Assembly (NCBI GenBank): GCA_021782175.1
Contig: JAJXVL010000003.1
Location: forward strand, 1 to 34,777
Origin: a bacterium
Lineage (GTDB): Bacteria > Patescibacteriota > Minisyncoccia > Phycocordibacterales > PALSA-1337
Direction: 5' to 3'
DNA: 34,777 nucleotides
Of the stretch, positions 17,201 through 25,432 are shown piece after piece (the stretch's first letter is position 1; every line of letters starts with the position of its first letter). The notes under the pieces are model-generated. The model had not been told where the DNA came from. It was given only the letters and a program-made list of their open reading frames with translations, and made no database searches. The position numbers and the translations under genes are program-made.

Positions 17201-17753
17201 ACCATTCACGCCATTCTTTGCCGAGGAGCTCTATCAGAATGCCGGTGGGACCAAGGACAGTGTGCATCTGGAAGATTGGCCGGAGGCAGGAAAAATTGAT
17301 CAGACCCTCATCAATGATATGGAACTGGTACGCAAGGCTAGTTCGCTTGGTTTGGAGGCGCGCATGAAAGCCAAGTTGAATGTCCGCCAGCCTCTAGCCA
17401 CTCTCTTTGTCAAAGACCAGAAGTACCAGAAGCTTGAACCGGCTCTGGTGGAGCTCATTCAGGCCGAAGTGAATGTGAAGCGAGTTGTCTTCGATTTGAC
17501 TCATGCCGAGGAAGTAGTCCTTGATCTCGAGATCACCCCCGCTCTCAAGGAAGAAGGGGAACTGCGCGAACTTCTGCGCAAGATCCAGGATCTGCGCAAG
17601 GAAAAAGGTCTGACCGTCAATGACATGGCGATTCTCTCAGTCCCTGAAGAATTCAAGGCACTGATCTCCAAGAATGAGACCGAAATCAAGCGTCTGACCA
17701 AACTGGTCAAACTTGAGCCTGGCGCGACTCTGGACTTGCGCCGCAGCGAGTAG
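14226..17753 (+). CDS. ileS: Isoleucyl-tRNA synthetase with inserted histidine-phosphatase domain
   Basis: GPPTANGHPGIHH, GGWDTHGLPVELQVEKQLG, TTTPWTLPGNVGLAV, DVWFDSGSMPF, KKMSKSLGNIVDP; histidine-phosphatase motifs in the middle. Confidence 0.97.
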   Translation: MSNNPSVSPNPEPTDKPARVLREEATLKKWQEQDIFGQTLKKASPRGEFTFYEGPPTANGHPGIHHLEARAFKDAIPRYRTMRGYHVRRKGGWDTHGLPVELQVEKQLGLKSKKEIESYGVEAFNEKCKESVWTYVHEWEDFTRRMGYWVDLNDPYVTYKPQYIESVWNVIKTADDKGLVYKDYKVVPWCPRCGTALSSHELAQGYADVKDMSVTVKFKAKPNQKIGNLVTDDKTFILAWTTTPWTLPGNVGLAVNPNIQYVQIDMDKQSVDDKGKYILASDRMIVLEEKAKKKDTTKPFYIDNLIYGKELVGLEYEPLYPFLRDNISHHEKDKLVNAFKVYAADFVTTTDGTGIVHTAVMYGQDDFELGTKVGLPKHHLVHEDGTFKKECGFLAGAFVKDEGTEVAIIKDLAGRGLLFAKEKYQHSYPFCWRCKTPLIYFARDSWYIRMSELREKMMAENEKIHWEPGYIKEGRFGEWLREVKDWAISRERYWGTPLPIWTCHQCHARKVVGSIADVTQTPKNHYFVMRHGEAEDNVKNILNSDEKVANHLTAHGRAKATATAETLKAQKIDLIIASPLPRTQETAKIVQQTVGLPADKLITDKRIREMGLGELDGHSLDEFMKVFPMSVGRFDPAPRGIESYAALKKRMGDFLYDIESKYAGKNILIVTHGSPAMMLMAAAAGWDRSETIAYEKDHYIHKAEARPLDFRIVPHNTEYELDLHKPFIDEVKLTCACGGEMHRAKEVLDVWFDSGSMPFAQDHYPFGGSKARGWRAWFGGAKEQKIAYPADFISEAIDQTRGWFYTLHAVGAILGKGRAYNNVICLGHILDAEGKKMSKSLGNIVDPMMLMDRYGADALRFWMYSINQPGESKNFDEKTVDEVVKKVFNLAANVASFYEMYAKPEVIVSRDSKNVLDRWIIAKLDELTVTVTKHLESYVFFEPTRAIRDFIADLSQWYLRRSRDRFKEEGSGRVEALQTTLYFLLTLTKIMAPFTPFFAEELYQNAGGTKDSVHLEDWPEAGKIDQTLINDMELVRKASSLGLEARMKAKLNVRQPLATLFVKDQKYQKLEPALVELIQAEVNVKRVVFDLTHAEEVVLDLEITPALKEEGELRELLRKIQDLRKEKGLTVNDMAILSVPEEFKALISKNETEIKRLTKLVKLEPGATLDLRRSE
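15790..16365 (+). other. Histidine phosphatase (phosphoglycerate mutase-like) domain inside IleS
   Basis: HYFVMRHGEAEDN, LIIASPLPRTQETAKIV, IREMGLGELDGHSLDEF, NILIVTHGSPAMML. Confidence 0.9.
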
Positions 17754-17783
17754 ATTCGCGGCACCAAGCTCAACCGGCATCAT

Positions 17784-18365
17784 ATGTATAGCGTCCACAC
17801 CACCCCCGGTTTCATCATCAATGCTCAACCTTATGGCGAAGCCGGTAAAGTGCTGCAGATTTTCACTAGGGACTTGGGCCTAGTGACCGCCATTGCTCAA
17901 GGTATCCGTCTGGAAAAATCAAAGTTGCGCTACCACACGATCGATTTGTCCCGAGGAAGTTTCTCCCTAGTGCGGGGTCGTGATCTCTGGCGCTTGGTCG
18001 GCGCAGAGGCTGATCAGAGAATCACACTGAATAGGGAAGCTCAAGCCCTGCTGGCCAGATTGGCTCAGCTACTCCGGCGTCTGCTTCAAGGTGAGGATGC
18101 TGAGCCGGCACTCTATGATTGTCTGGCGGATAGTCTCGGCTATATAGAGCGACAGAGCATCGATGGTCCGTCGACGCTCAAGCTCGCGGAAGTCCTGATA
18201 GTTTTCCGGCTCCTGCATCAGATGGGCTATATTGGTGATGATACGCGTTTCGCTGTTTTCCTGACTGAGCCGGTGATCACCGCGGACCTGGTCGAAAAAG
18301 CTTTGCCACTCAAGAAGCTCCTCGTCCAACAGATCAACCAAGCTCTTGCCGCTAGTCATCTATAG
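17784..18365 (+). CDS. recO: DNA repair protein RecO
   Basis: GFIINAQPYGEAGKVLQIFTRDLGLVTAIAQGIRLEKSKLRYHTIDLSRGSFSLVRGRDLWRLVGAE: RecO N-terminal OB-domain pattern. Confidence 0.85.
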   Translation: MYSVHTTPGFIINAQPYGEAGKVLQIFTRDLGLVTAIAQGIRLEKSKLRYHTIDLSRGSFSLVRGRDLWRLVGAEADQRITLNREAQALLARLAQLLRRLLQGEDAEPALYDCLADSLGYIERQSIDGPSTLKLAEVLIVFRLLHQMGYIGDDTRFAVFLTEPVITADLVEKALPLKKLLVQQINQALAASHL

Positions 18366-18415
18366 TTCTCGGGTTCTATTCTCCAACCTCTGCCGCTTGG
18401 GGTATAATATGGCCC

Positions 18416-20371
18416 ATGGCCAATGAGGAACCAAATCGTTTGGAAGATCTCAAGGAATCTCTCTATTCGCGCAATGCGCCGGAGGTGCGCACTCGCCGCA
18501 AATTGCGTTTCGCTGATCGGACAGTCGATCTCAAGACTGATTGGGATCATCCTGATAGCGAAGAAGACAAGGACACGCGGGCCAAGACCGCGGCCGGTCT
18601 AGACTATCAGCCCCAAAAAAAACACATGTCTCTTTTCACCAAAATCCTCATCGCCTCGGCCATCTTCTGCGTGGCGGCTGTTTCTACCGGAGCCTACCTC
18701 TTCTTCAACGGCTCCAATTTCATTTCTGGTAATAATATTGATGTGACCATCAGCGGCCCGGTTTCTATTCCCGGCGGTACGCCTATTTCGCTGGATATCA
18801 CGGTCGTCAACAAAAACAGCGTAACTCTGAAGGGAGCGGATCTGGCTGTGCAATTCCCGGCGGGCACTACCAATCCCAATGACACGACTATTGCTCTAGA
18901 TACTCATCAGGAATTGTTGGGCGACATTGCTCCAGGCGGCTCAGTGACGCGGACTGTCAAAGCTATTATCTTCGGCGAACAGAATCTCCAGAAGGAAGTT
19001 ACCGCCACAATCACTTATGGTATCCAGGGTTCTAGTTCGGTTTTCACCAAGGTCCAGACTTATGATGTCCTGATCAATTCTTCGCCAGTGACGCTCAATG
19101 TCACTGCTCTCTCGGAAGCTTCTTCGGGTAGTAATTTTGACCTGACTGTCGATGTGCATTCAAACTCGGTCAATGTTCTCAAGAATGTACTTCTGTCGGC
19201 GGTTTATCCCTTTGGTTACAAGTTCACCAGTGCCTCACTGCCGTCGGCAGACAATAGTAATACTGTTTGGAATATTGGTGACTTGCCGCCGGGAGGCAGC
19301 CGCAGTATTACCATTCACGGTGTGTTGACCGGTGAGGATGGTGACCTTCGAGCCTTCCACTTCTCGACAGGCGCGCGCAATCCGGACTCTATCCTGGTGA
19401 TTGGTACGCCTTACGCCTCTACCGAAGCCGATGTCACGATCAAGAAACCTTTCATGTCTTTGGTTGTTTCAGTGAATAATGACAACTCTACGGCTGATTA
19501 TATTGGGAATCTGGGCCGCTCCGTCACGGTCTTCGTTCGTTGGTCCAACAATACGCCCAATCCGCTAACGAACGCGATCATCTCGGCGCATCTGACAGGC
19601 GGTGCCTATGACAAGAGCCAGGTCAATGCTCTGAGTGGTTACTTCCGCTCGATCGACGACAATATGATCTGGAATCAGCAGACCAACCAGGAGCTGGCTT
19701 CGGTCGCGGCTGGCGCTACGGGTAATGTTTCCTTTGCCATCGTGCCTTCCTTGAATCAGCAGAACAATATCATCAATCCGGAAATAACCATTGCGGCCTC
19801 GGTCACGGCTGATCGGACCGATCAGAGTAATGTGCCGCTCAATACGGAACAAGTCGTTAGGAATATCAAAGTTCCTTCGACACTGTCTCTCTCAGGCCGC
19901 GTGCTCCGTAACGAAGGACCCTTCACCAACACTGGTCCGATCCCACCCCAGGCAGAAGCCAAGACGACTTATACGATTACTTGGGCTGTCGATAATACTT
20001 CCAGTGTCGTCAACAATGCGGTAGTGACAGCCACCTTGCCCCCGTATGTTACTTGGCTCAATCAGGTTAGTCCGTCTAGTGAGGATGTTTCCTACGATAG
20101 CAACAGCGGCACGGTGACTTGGAATGTCGGTACTGTGGGTACTTACACCGCCGGTACCACACGCCGTCGCGAGGCTTCTTTCCAAGTATCTCTCTTGCCA
20201 TCAGTAGATCAGATTGGCCAAGCCCCGGTCCTAGTCAATCAGGCCAATTTGACCGGCACGGATACTTGGACCAACACCACACTCAAGGATACACAGAGCT
20301 ATCTGACAACTAGCTATAGCACGGACAGTTCCTTCCAGAATGGTTTCGAAACGGTAGTCAAAAAACCCTAG
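18416..20371 (+). CDS. Membrane-anchored protein with DUF11-like extracellular repeats
   Basis: N-terminal cytoplasmic segment, one TM (LFTKILIASAIFCVAAVSTGAYLFF), then repeats such as PPGGSRSITIHGVL and VVTATLPPYVTWLNQVSPSSEDVSYDSNSGTVTWNVG. Confidence 0.85.
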   Translation: MANEEPNRLEDLKESLYSRNAPEVRTRRKLRFADRTVDLKTDWDHPDSEEDKDTRAKTAAGLDYQPQKKHMSLFTKILIASAIFCVAAVSTGAYLFFNGSNFISGNNIDVTISGPVSIPGGTPISLDITVVNKNSVTLKGADLAVQFPAGTTNPNDTTIALDTHQELLGDIAPGGSVTRTVKAIIFGEQNLQKEVTATITYGIQGSSSVFTKVQTYDVLINSSPVTLNVTALSEASSGSNFDLTVDVHSNSVNVLKNVLLSAVYPFGYKFTSASLPSADNSNTVWNIGDLPPGGSRSITIHGVLTGEDGDLRAFHFSTGARNPDSILVIGTPYASTEADVTIKKPFMSLVVSVNNDNSTADYIGNLGRSVTVFVRWSNNTPNPLTNAIISAHLTGGAYDKSQVNALSGYFRSIDDNMIWNQQTNQELASVAAGATGNVSFAIVPSLNQQNNIINPEITIAASVTADRTDQSNVPLNTEQVVRNIKVPSTLSLSGRVLRNEGPFTNTGPIPPQAEAKTTYTITWAVDNTSSVVNNAVVTATLPPYVTWLNQVSPSSEDVSYDSNSGTVTWNVGTVGTYTAGTTRRREASFQVSLLPSVDQIGQAPVLVNQANLTGTDTWTNTTLKDTQSYLTTSYSTDSSFQNGFETVVKKP

Positions 20372-20439
20372 ACTTATCATTCAATAGGGTAGGTTTAGAA
20401 GCGTTGCGTGAGCAGTGTCTTCTAGGCTAGAATGCCCTC

Positions 20440-21756
20440 ATGCCCAAAAAAGAAGATCTCATGGAGATGCTCGTTTCGCTAGCCAAAAGGCGTGGCTTTA
20501 TTTTCCAAGGCTCGGAAATATACGGTGGCTTGGCCGGAACCTGGGACTATGGTCCCTATGGCGTGGCTCTGAAGAATAATATCAAGGCTCTCTGGTGGAA
20601 GCGCTTCGTCACGGATCGTGATGATATGTATGGCATGGACGCGGCTATCCTCATGAATCCGCGCACCTGGGAGGCGACTGGTCATGCGAGTGGTTTCTCA
20701 GATCCGTTGGTGGAGTGCAAGAAGTGTCATCATCGCTTCCGCGAAGACCAACTCACTGATCCCAAGAAGTGTCCTGATTGCGGCGGTACATTCGGCGAAG
20801 TAAAACAATTCAACATGATGTTCAAGACACAGGTAGGCGCTACTGGCGAGGCCTCCTCGATTTCCTACCTGCGCCCCGAGACTGCCCAGGGCATGTTCGT
20901 GAACTTCAAGAACCTGATGGATTCCCAGCATCCGGCTATGCCTTTTGGTATGGCTCAGATCGGGAAGGCTTTCCGGAATGAGATCGCCCCGCGAGACTTC
21001 CTCTTCCGCTCGCGTGAATTCGAACAGATGGAAATCGAGTATTTCGTTGATCCGAAAGATTGGGAGAAGACCTTCGAACATTTCCGCGATGAAGTGCACG
21101 CCTTCAACAATGATATCGGTCTCAAGCGCGAGCAAGTCCACGAGCTCGAAGTGCCGGATGCTGACCGCGCTTTCTATTCCAAGCGTACGATCGACTTCGA
21201 ATTCGACTTTCCGTTTGGCCGCAAGGAGCTCTATGGTCTGGCCTATCGCACGGACTATGATCTCACGCGCCACGCCGAATACAGCAAGGTAGACCTATCC
21301 TATTTTGATGAGGCCGAGAAACGCCGCTTCACCCCGCATGTGATCGAACCGTCTTTTGGTGTTGATCGTTCACTCCTGGCTGTTCTCTCGACGGCTTATA
21401 CCGAGGACGAGATGGGCGGTGAGAAGCGTGTCTTCTTGAAGTTTGCTCCGGCTGTAGCTCCGGTCAAAATCGCTGTTTTTCCGCTCCTGAAGAATAAGCC
21501 TGTCCTGGTTGAAAAGGCTCGTGATATCTTCAGAATGCTCAAAAAGGAATTTGGGGCCGTGGAATTCGATGATAATGGTAATATCGGCAAGCGCTATCGC
21601 CGCCAGGATGAGATCGGTACGCCGTACTGTGTGACTGTAGACTTCGACACCATTGAGAAGAATGCTGGTGTGACCGTGCGTGATCGTGATACTGGTAAGC
21701 AGGAGAGAGTGGCGGAAGGCAGCTTGCTGGATTATCTCCGAGGCAAAATCAAATAA
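20440..21756 (+). CDS. glyS: Glycyl-tRNA synthetase (single-chain type)
   Basis: YGGLAGTWDYGPYGVALKNNIKALWW, CKKCHHRFREDQL...CPDCGG, RPETAQGMFVNFKN, EFEQMEIEYF, PHVIEPSFGVDR. Confidence 0.97.
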   Translation: MPKKEDLMEMLVSLAKRRGFIFQGSEIYGGLAGTWDYGPYGVALKNNIKALWWKRFVTDRDDMYGMDAAILMNPRTWEATGHASGFSDPLVECKKCHHRFREDQLTDPKKCPDCGGTFGEVKQFNMMFKTQVGATGEASSISYLRPETAQGMFVNFKNLMDSQHPAMPFGMAQIGKAFRNEIAPRDFLFRSREFEQMEIEYFVDPKDWEKTFEHFRDEVHAFNNDIGLKREQVHELEVPDADRAFYSKRTIDFEFDFPFGRKELYGLAYRTDYDLTRHAEYSKVDLSYFDEAEKRRFTPHVIEPSFGVDRSLLAVLSTAYTEDEMGGEKRVFLKFAPAVAPVKIAVFPLLKNKPVLVEKARDIFRMLKKEFGAVEFDDNGNIGKRYRRQDEIGTPYCVTVDFDTIEKNAGVTVRDRDTGKQERVAEGSLLDYLRGKIK

Positions 21757-21805
21757 AATAGGTCCACTAGACTTGGCGGTGTTTCTATTGTATAAATCCT
21801 GACGG

Positions 21806-22210
21806 ATGAATATCCCAACTTGTTTTGACATTGCTCAGATGTCGGCGATTGGTCTGCGCCAGTTGCCCGGCCGACACAAATTCTTCCTCCCAGCGGAAGT
21901 CGACAGTCTGGAGAGGCAGTTCCTTCTCTTCGAACTCGTGAAGGACTGCTCTCCTCAGGTTGTTTTTGAAAGTTTCGGTGTGGATCTTGTGGATTTGTGT
22001 CTGACTGAGGCGCAGATTCGCTGGATTGTCCATGAGCATCGCTTCTTGTTACGAGGAGACGGCGTCGCCACAGCCTTCATGTTGTACGACAAAGGAATCC
22101 AGGTTGTTCTGGAAAATCACCTCGCTAGTCACAGCATCAGATGGCTCCTCTGGGACGCTCCGGAATGTTATGGCGAACAGAGGGTGATCTTCGTGGTGCC
22201 AGTTGTGTAG
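21806..22210 (+). CDS. Hypothetical protein (134 aa)
   Basis: ORF followed by a terminator, TATAAA upstream; no family recognised. Confidence 0.6.
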   Translation: MNIPTCFDIAQMSAIGLRQLPGRHKFFLPAEVDSLERQFLLFELVKDCSPQVVFESFGVDLVDLCLTEAQIRWIVHEHRFLLRGDGVATAFMLYDKGIQVVLENHLASHSIRWLLWDAPECYGEQRVIFVVPVV

Positions 22211-22218
22211 TTTGTTCC

Positions 22219-22242
22219 AGCCTCGTTTGACGGGGCTTTTTT
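22219..22242 (+). terminator. Rho-independent terminator
   Basis: AGCCtCG-tttga-CGgGGCT-TTTTT. Confidence 0.7.
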
Positions 22243-22287
22243 GTTGGCTTATTGGCCAAGTATAGCCGCATATAGTACGATAAGCCC

Positions 22288-22938
22288 ATGCATATCAAAA
22301 AACTCAAACATTGCTGTATGGTGATCAAGGTTCCGGGTCAAGGAGGTAAACATACGGTCATCGTCACAGATCCGGGGTCGTACTCGATCGAGGAACATGA
22401 CAAGATCGCTTATGCCGATATTATCCTGATTACCCACGAACACGCCGACCACTTCCATCTCGAATCGGTCAAAGCTCTCGCCAAACGCTCGCCCGGTGTC
22501 TCGGTGATTGCCAATGATGCTGTCGGTGATCTTCTTGCGCGAGAGGGAATCGAGCACCACATCATGAAGCATGGTAACGCCATCGAGGTAAAAGGTGTTC
22601 ATCTTGAAGCTTATGGCGAGCTCCACGCCGTCATCCATTCGTCTTTGCCGCGTGTATCCAATGTGGGGTTTCTTATCGAGAATAAACTCTTCTATCCTGG
22701 TGATGCTATGGTTGATCCGGAGAAGCCTGTCGATGTTCTGGCTCTGCCGGTGGCTGGTCCTTGGATCAAGATCGGTGAAGCTGTCGACTATGCTCTCCAA
22801 GTGAAGCCGCGCTTGGCTTTCCCGGTACACGATGCCGTCCGTAGCGCCTTCCAGCACACTCTTCCGGAAATGGTTCTTTCCCAGAATGGAATTGAGTTCA
22901 TCAAGCTGGAGGATGGCGGCGAATTCGAAGTGAAGTAG
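22288..22938 (+). CDS. MBL-fold metal-dependent hydrolase
   Basis: ILITHEHADHFHLESVKAL, FYPGDAMVDPEKPVDVLALPVAGPW, FPVHD. Confidence 0.9.
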   Translation: MHIKKLKHCCMVIKVPGQGGKHTVIVTDPGSYSIEEHDKIAYADIILITHEHADHFHLESVKALAKRSPGVSVIANDAVGDLLAREGIEHHIMKHGNAIEVKGVHLEAYGELHAVIHSSLPRVSNVGFLIENKLFYPGDAMVDPEKPVDVLALPVAGPWIKIGEAVDYALQVKPRLAFPVHDAVRSAFQHTLPEMVLSQNGIEFIKLEDGGEFEVK

Positions 22939-22940
22939 TA

Positions 22941-22974
22941 AGCATATCAGACATATGCATATGTCTGATATGCT
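22941..22974. repeat. 34-bp perfect palindrome
   Basis: AGCATATCAGACATATGCATATGTCTGATATGCT equals its own reverse complement. Confidence 0.97.
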
Positions 22975-22989
22975 AATATCTGTACTATC

Positions 22990-24261
22990 ATGAAATTTAC
23001 CAAAACTACTTTGGCCAACGGTCTCCGTCTAGTGACTATACCTATTCCGGAGAACCCTTCGGTGACCGTACTGGTCATGGTGGCGGCCGGCTCCAAATAC
23101 GAGACCAAAGATATCTCGGGGATTTCGCATTTCTTGGAGCACATGGTTTTCAAAGGGACTCCGCGTCGACCAAGCGCCAGTGATATTTCGAGAGAGCTCG
23201 ATGCTATCGGGGCTCAGTACAATGCCTTCACCTCCCAAGAGTTTACCGGCTATTACGCCAAGGCTGATGCCAAGCATCTCGATCGGGTGCTCGACGTGGT
23301 GGCTGATATGTGTCAGAACCCACTCTTTGATGAGTCAGAGATTGCCAAGGAGAAGGGGGTGATTATCGAGGAGTTGCGTATGTACCGCGATTTGCCACAA
23401 CACCGGGTTCATAATGTGCTGACCAATCTGCTCTATGGTGATCAGCCAGCCGGCTGGGAAGTAATCGGCACAGAAGAAACAATCAAGTCTTTCACGCGTC
23501 AGAGTTTCTTGGAATATCGAGCTCATCACTATGTAGCTTCAGCTACAACTGTGGTCGTCTCCGGCAACCTAGAAGAAGTCTCAGTTCGTAAGGCCGTGGA
23601 GCAAGCCTTCGACAAGATTTCCACGGAAGGGAAGGGCTCCAAATTGCCAGTCCTAGAAAAACAAACTGCTCCAGCTCTGCGTATAGAAGCCAAAGACACC
23701 GATCAAACCCACTTGGTCCTGGCGGTGAGAACCTTTCCGATACTCGATAGTCGCGCACCGATCATGCAAGTACTCACGGCGGTACTTGGTGGTGGTATGA
23801 GCTCCAGACTTTTCAGTAAAATGCGTGATGAGCTCGGTATTTGCTATTACATTCGAGCTTCTCATGATCCATCAACTGATCATGGTTCCTTCACTATCGC
23901 GGCCGGCGTTGATAATAGTCGAGTGGTCGAGGGTCTCCGAGGTATTATCGGTGAATGTCGTCGGCTCAAGGATGAGCTGGTACCCGCTGCCGAACTGCAA
24001 AAGGCCAAAGATTACCTCGCAGGTACGACCATGCTAGAGCTCGAAACTTCTGATGCTCAAGCCGAGTTTGTTGGCTTGCAGGAAATCCTCAAATCGCAAG
24101 TCGAGACACCTCAGGAATTCATTGCCAAAATCAGCGCCGTGACAGCTGAGCAGATTCAAACTCTGGCCAGGGAAATCTTTGTCGATAAGGGCTTGAATCT
24201 GGCTCTCGTCGGACGCTCCAAAGAACAAGATCTTCGACCAATCCTGACTTTCCAGGCCTAG
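22990..24261 (+). CDS. M16 family zinc peptidase
   Basis: GISHFLEHMVFKGTPRRPSASDISRELDAIGAQYNAFTSQEFTGYY (inverted HxxEH motif). Confidence 0.95.
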   Translation: MKFTKTTLANGLRLVTIPIPENPSVTVLVMVAAGSKYETKDISGISHFLEHMVFKGTPRRPSASDISRELDAIGAQYNAFTSQEFTGYYAKADAKHLDRVLDVVADMCQNPLFDESEIAKEKGVIIEELRMYRDLPQHRVHNVLTNLLYGDQPAGWEVIGTEETIKSFTRQSFLEYRAHHYVASATTVVVSGNLEEVSVRKAVEQAFDKISTEGKGSKLPVLEKQTAPALRIEAKDTDQTHLVLAVRTFPILDSRAPIMQVLTAVLGGGMSSRLFSKMRDELGICYYIRASHDPSTDHGSFTIAAGVDNSRVVEGLRGIIGECRRLKDELVPAAELQKAKDYLAGTTMLELETSDAQAEFVGLQEILKSQVETPQEFIAKISAVTAEQIQTLAREIFVDKGLNLALVGRSKEQDLRPILTFQA

Positions 24262-24328
24262 TTCCTAGCGAAATGAAGCCGGTCAGCGTTCTAGATAGTT
24301 ATCGTATTGATTGTGCTACAATATAGCC

Positions 24329-25432
24329 ATGCCCGACGCGCCTTTTAGCAGCAAAACCAGACTTTCGCTCTCGACTGGTACTATTGTCCGGTTTTTCATG
24401 GTGGCTATTTTGCTCTTGGCTCTCTACTATATTTCCGATATTCTGTTGCTCCTGGTGGCTTCGGTAGTTTTTGCTTCAGCTGTAGAGCCGATTGTCCTGC
24501 GCCTGACACGCTACAAGCTCAACCGTATTCTGGCGGTAATCTTCGTCTATTTGGCCATCGCTTCGGTCTTGGGTTTCCTCATTGCTTTCTTCGTGCCGAT
24601 GGTCGTCAATGATCTTCTGACCTTCCTGGCCAACTTGCCCAAAACTATTTCGCTCGAAGACTTGTGGACGCCGATCCAGAGTATGGGCTTCCATGTCGGT
24701 TCGACCGCTCTGGCTCCCGGCGCTATTTCGCTTTCAGACTTTGTGAATGGCTTGCGCGGTCTCCTGGTCGGCAGCTCGGCCGGCGCCTTCCAGACGGCCA
24801 GCGTGCTCTTCGGTGGTTTCTTCGGCTTCACCTTGATCGTAGTCTTGTCATTCTATCTATCCGTCCAAGAAGAGGGTGTGGCGGACTTCCTGCGTATTGT
24901 TTCGCCGACCAAGCATCACGACTATGTCATTGATCTGTGGCGCCGCTCACAACGCAAGATTGGCTACTGGCTCCAGGGTCAGCTCTTGCTCGGGGTAGTG
25001 GTTGGTGTGCTGGTCTATCTAGTCCTCATGGTTGTCGGTATTCAGCACGCGCTGGTCTTGGCGATTCTTGCCGCCGTTTTCGAAATCATTCCGGTTTTTG
25101 GTCCGATCATCAGCTCTGTGCCGGCTATCCTGATCGCCTTTGCTCAAGGCGGAGTAGGCACCGGTCTGCTCCTGATCGGTCTTTACATCATCATCTATCA
25201 GTTCGAAAGTCAGCTTTTCTATCCGCTGGTGGTCAAGAAGATCGTGGGTATCTCGCCGATTGTGGTCATCTTGGCCTTGGTGATTGGTGCCAAGCTGGCC
25301 GGCTTGCTGGGTGCTATCATCGCGGTGCCGCTCTCGGCCGCTCTCATGGAATATGTTCATGATATCGAGAAGTACAAGAAGCAGGAGATTGCCGAGAGAG
25401 CCGTGACGAACAGCCATCATACCGAGTCATGA
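24329..25432 (+). CDS. AI-2E family transporter-type membrane protein
   Basis: Multi-TM protein: LGVVVGVLVYLVLMVVGIQHALVLAILAAVFEIIPVFGPIISSVPAILIAF, PLVVKKIVGISPIVVILALVIGAKLAGLLGAIIAVPL. Confidence 0.93.
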   Translation: MPDAPFSSKTRLSLSTGTIVRFFMVAILLLALYYISDILLLLVASVVFASAVEPIVLRLTRYKLNRILAVIFVYLAIASVLGFLIAFFVPMVVNDLLTFLANLPKTISLEDLWTPIQSMGFHVGSTALAPGAISLSDFVNGLRGLLVGSSAGAFQTASVLFGGFFGFTLIVVLSFYLSVQEEGVADFLRIVSPTKHHDYVIDLWRRSQRKIGYWLQGQLLLGVVVGVLVYLVLMVVGIQHALVLAILAAVFEIIPVFGPIISSVPAILIAFAQGGVGTGLLLIGLYIIIYQFESQLFYPLVVKKIVGISPIVVILALVIGAKLAGLLGAIIAVPLSAALMEYVHDIEKYKKQEIAERAVTNSHHTES

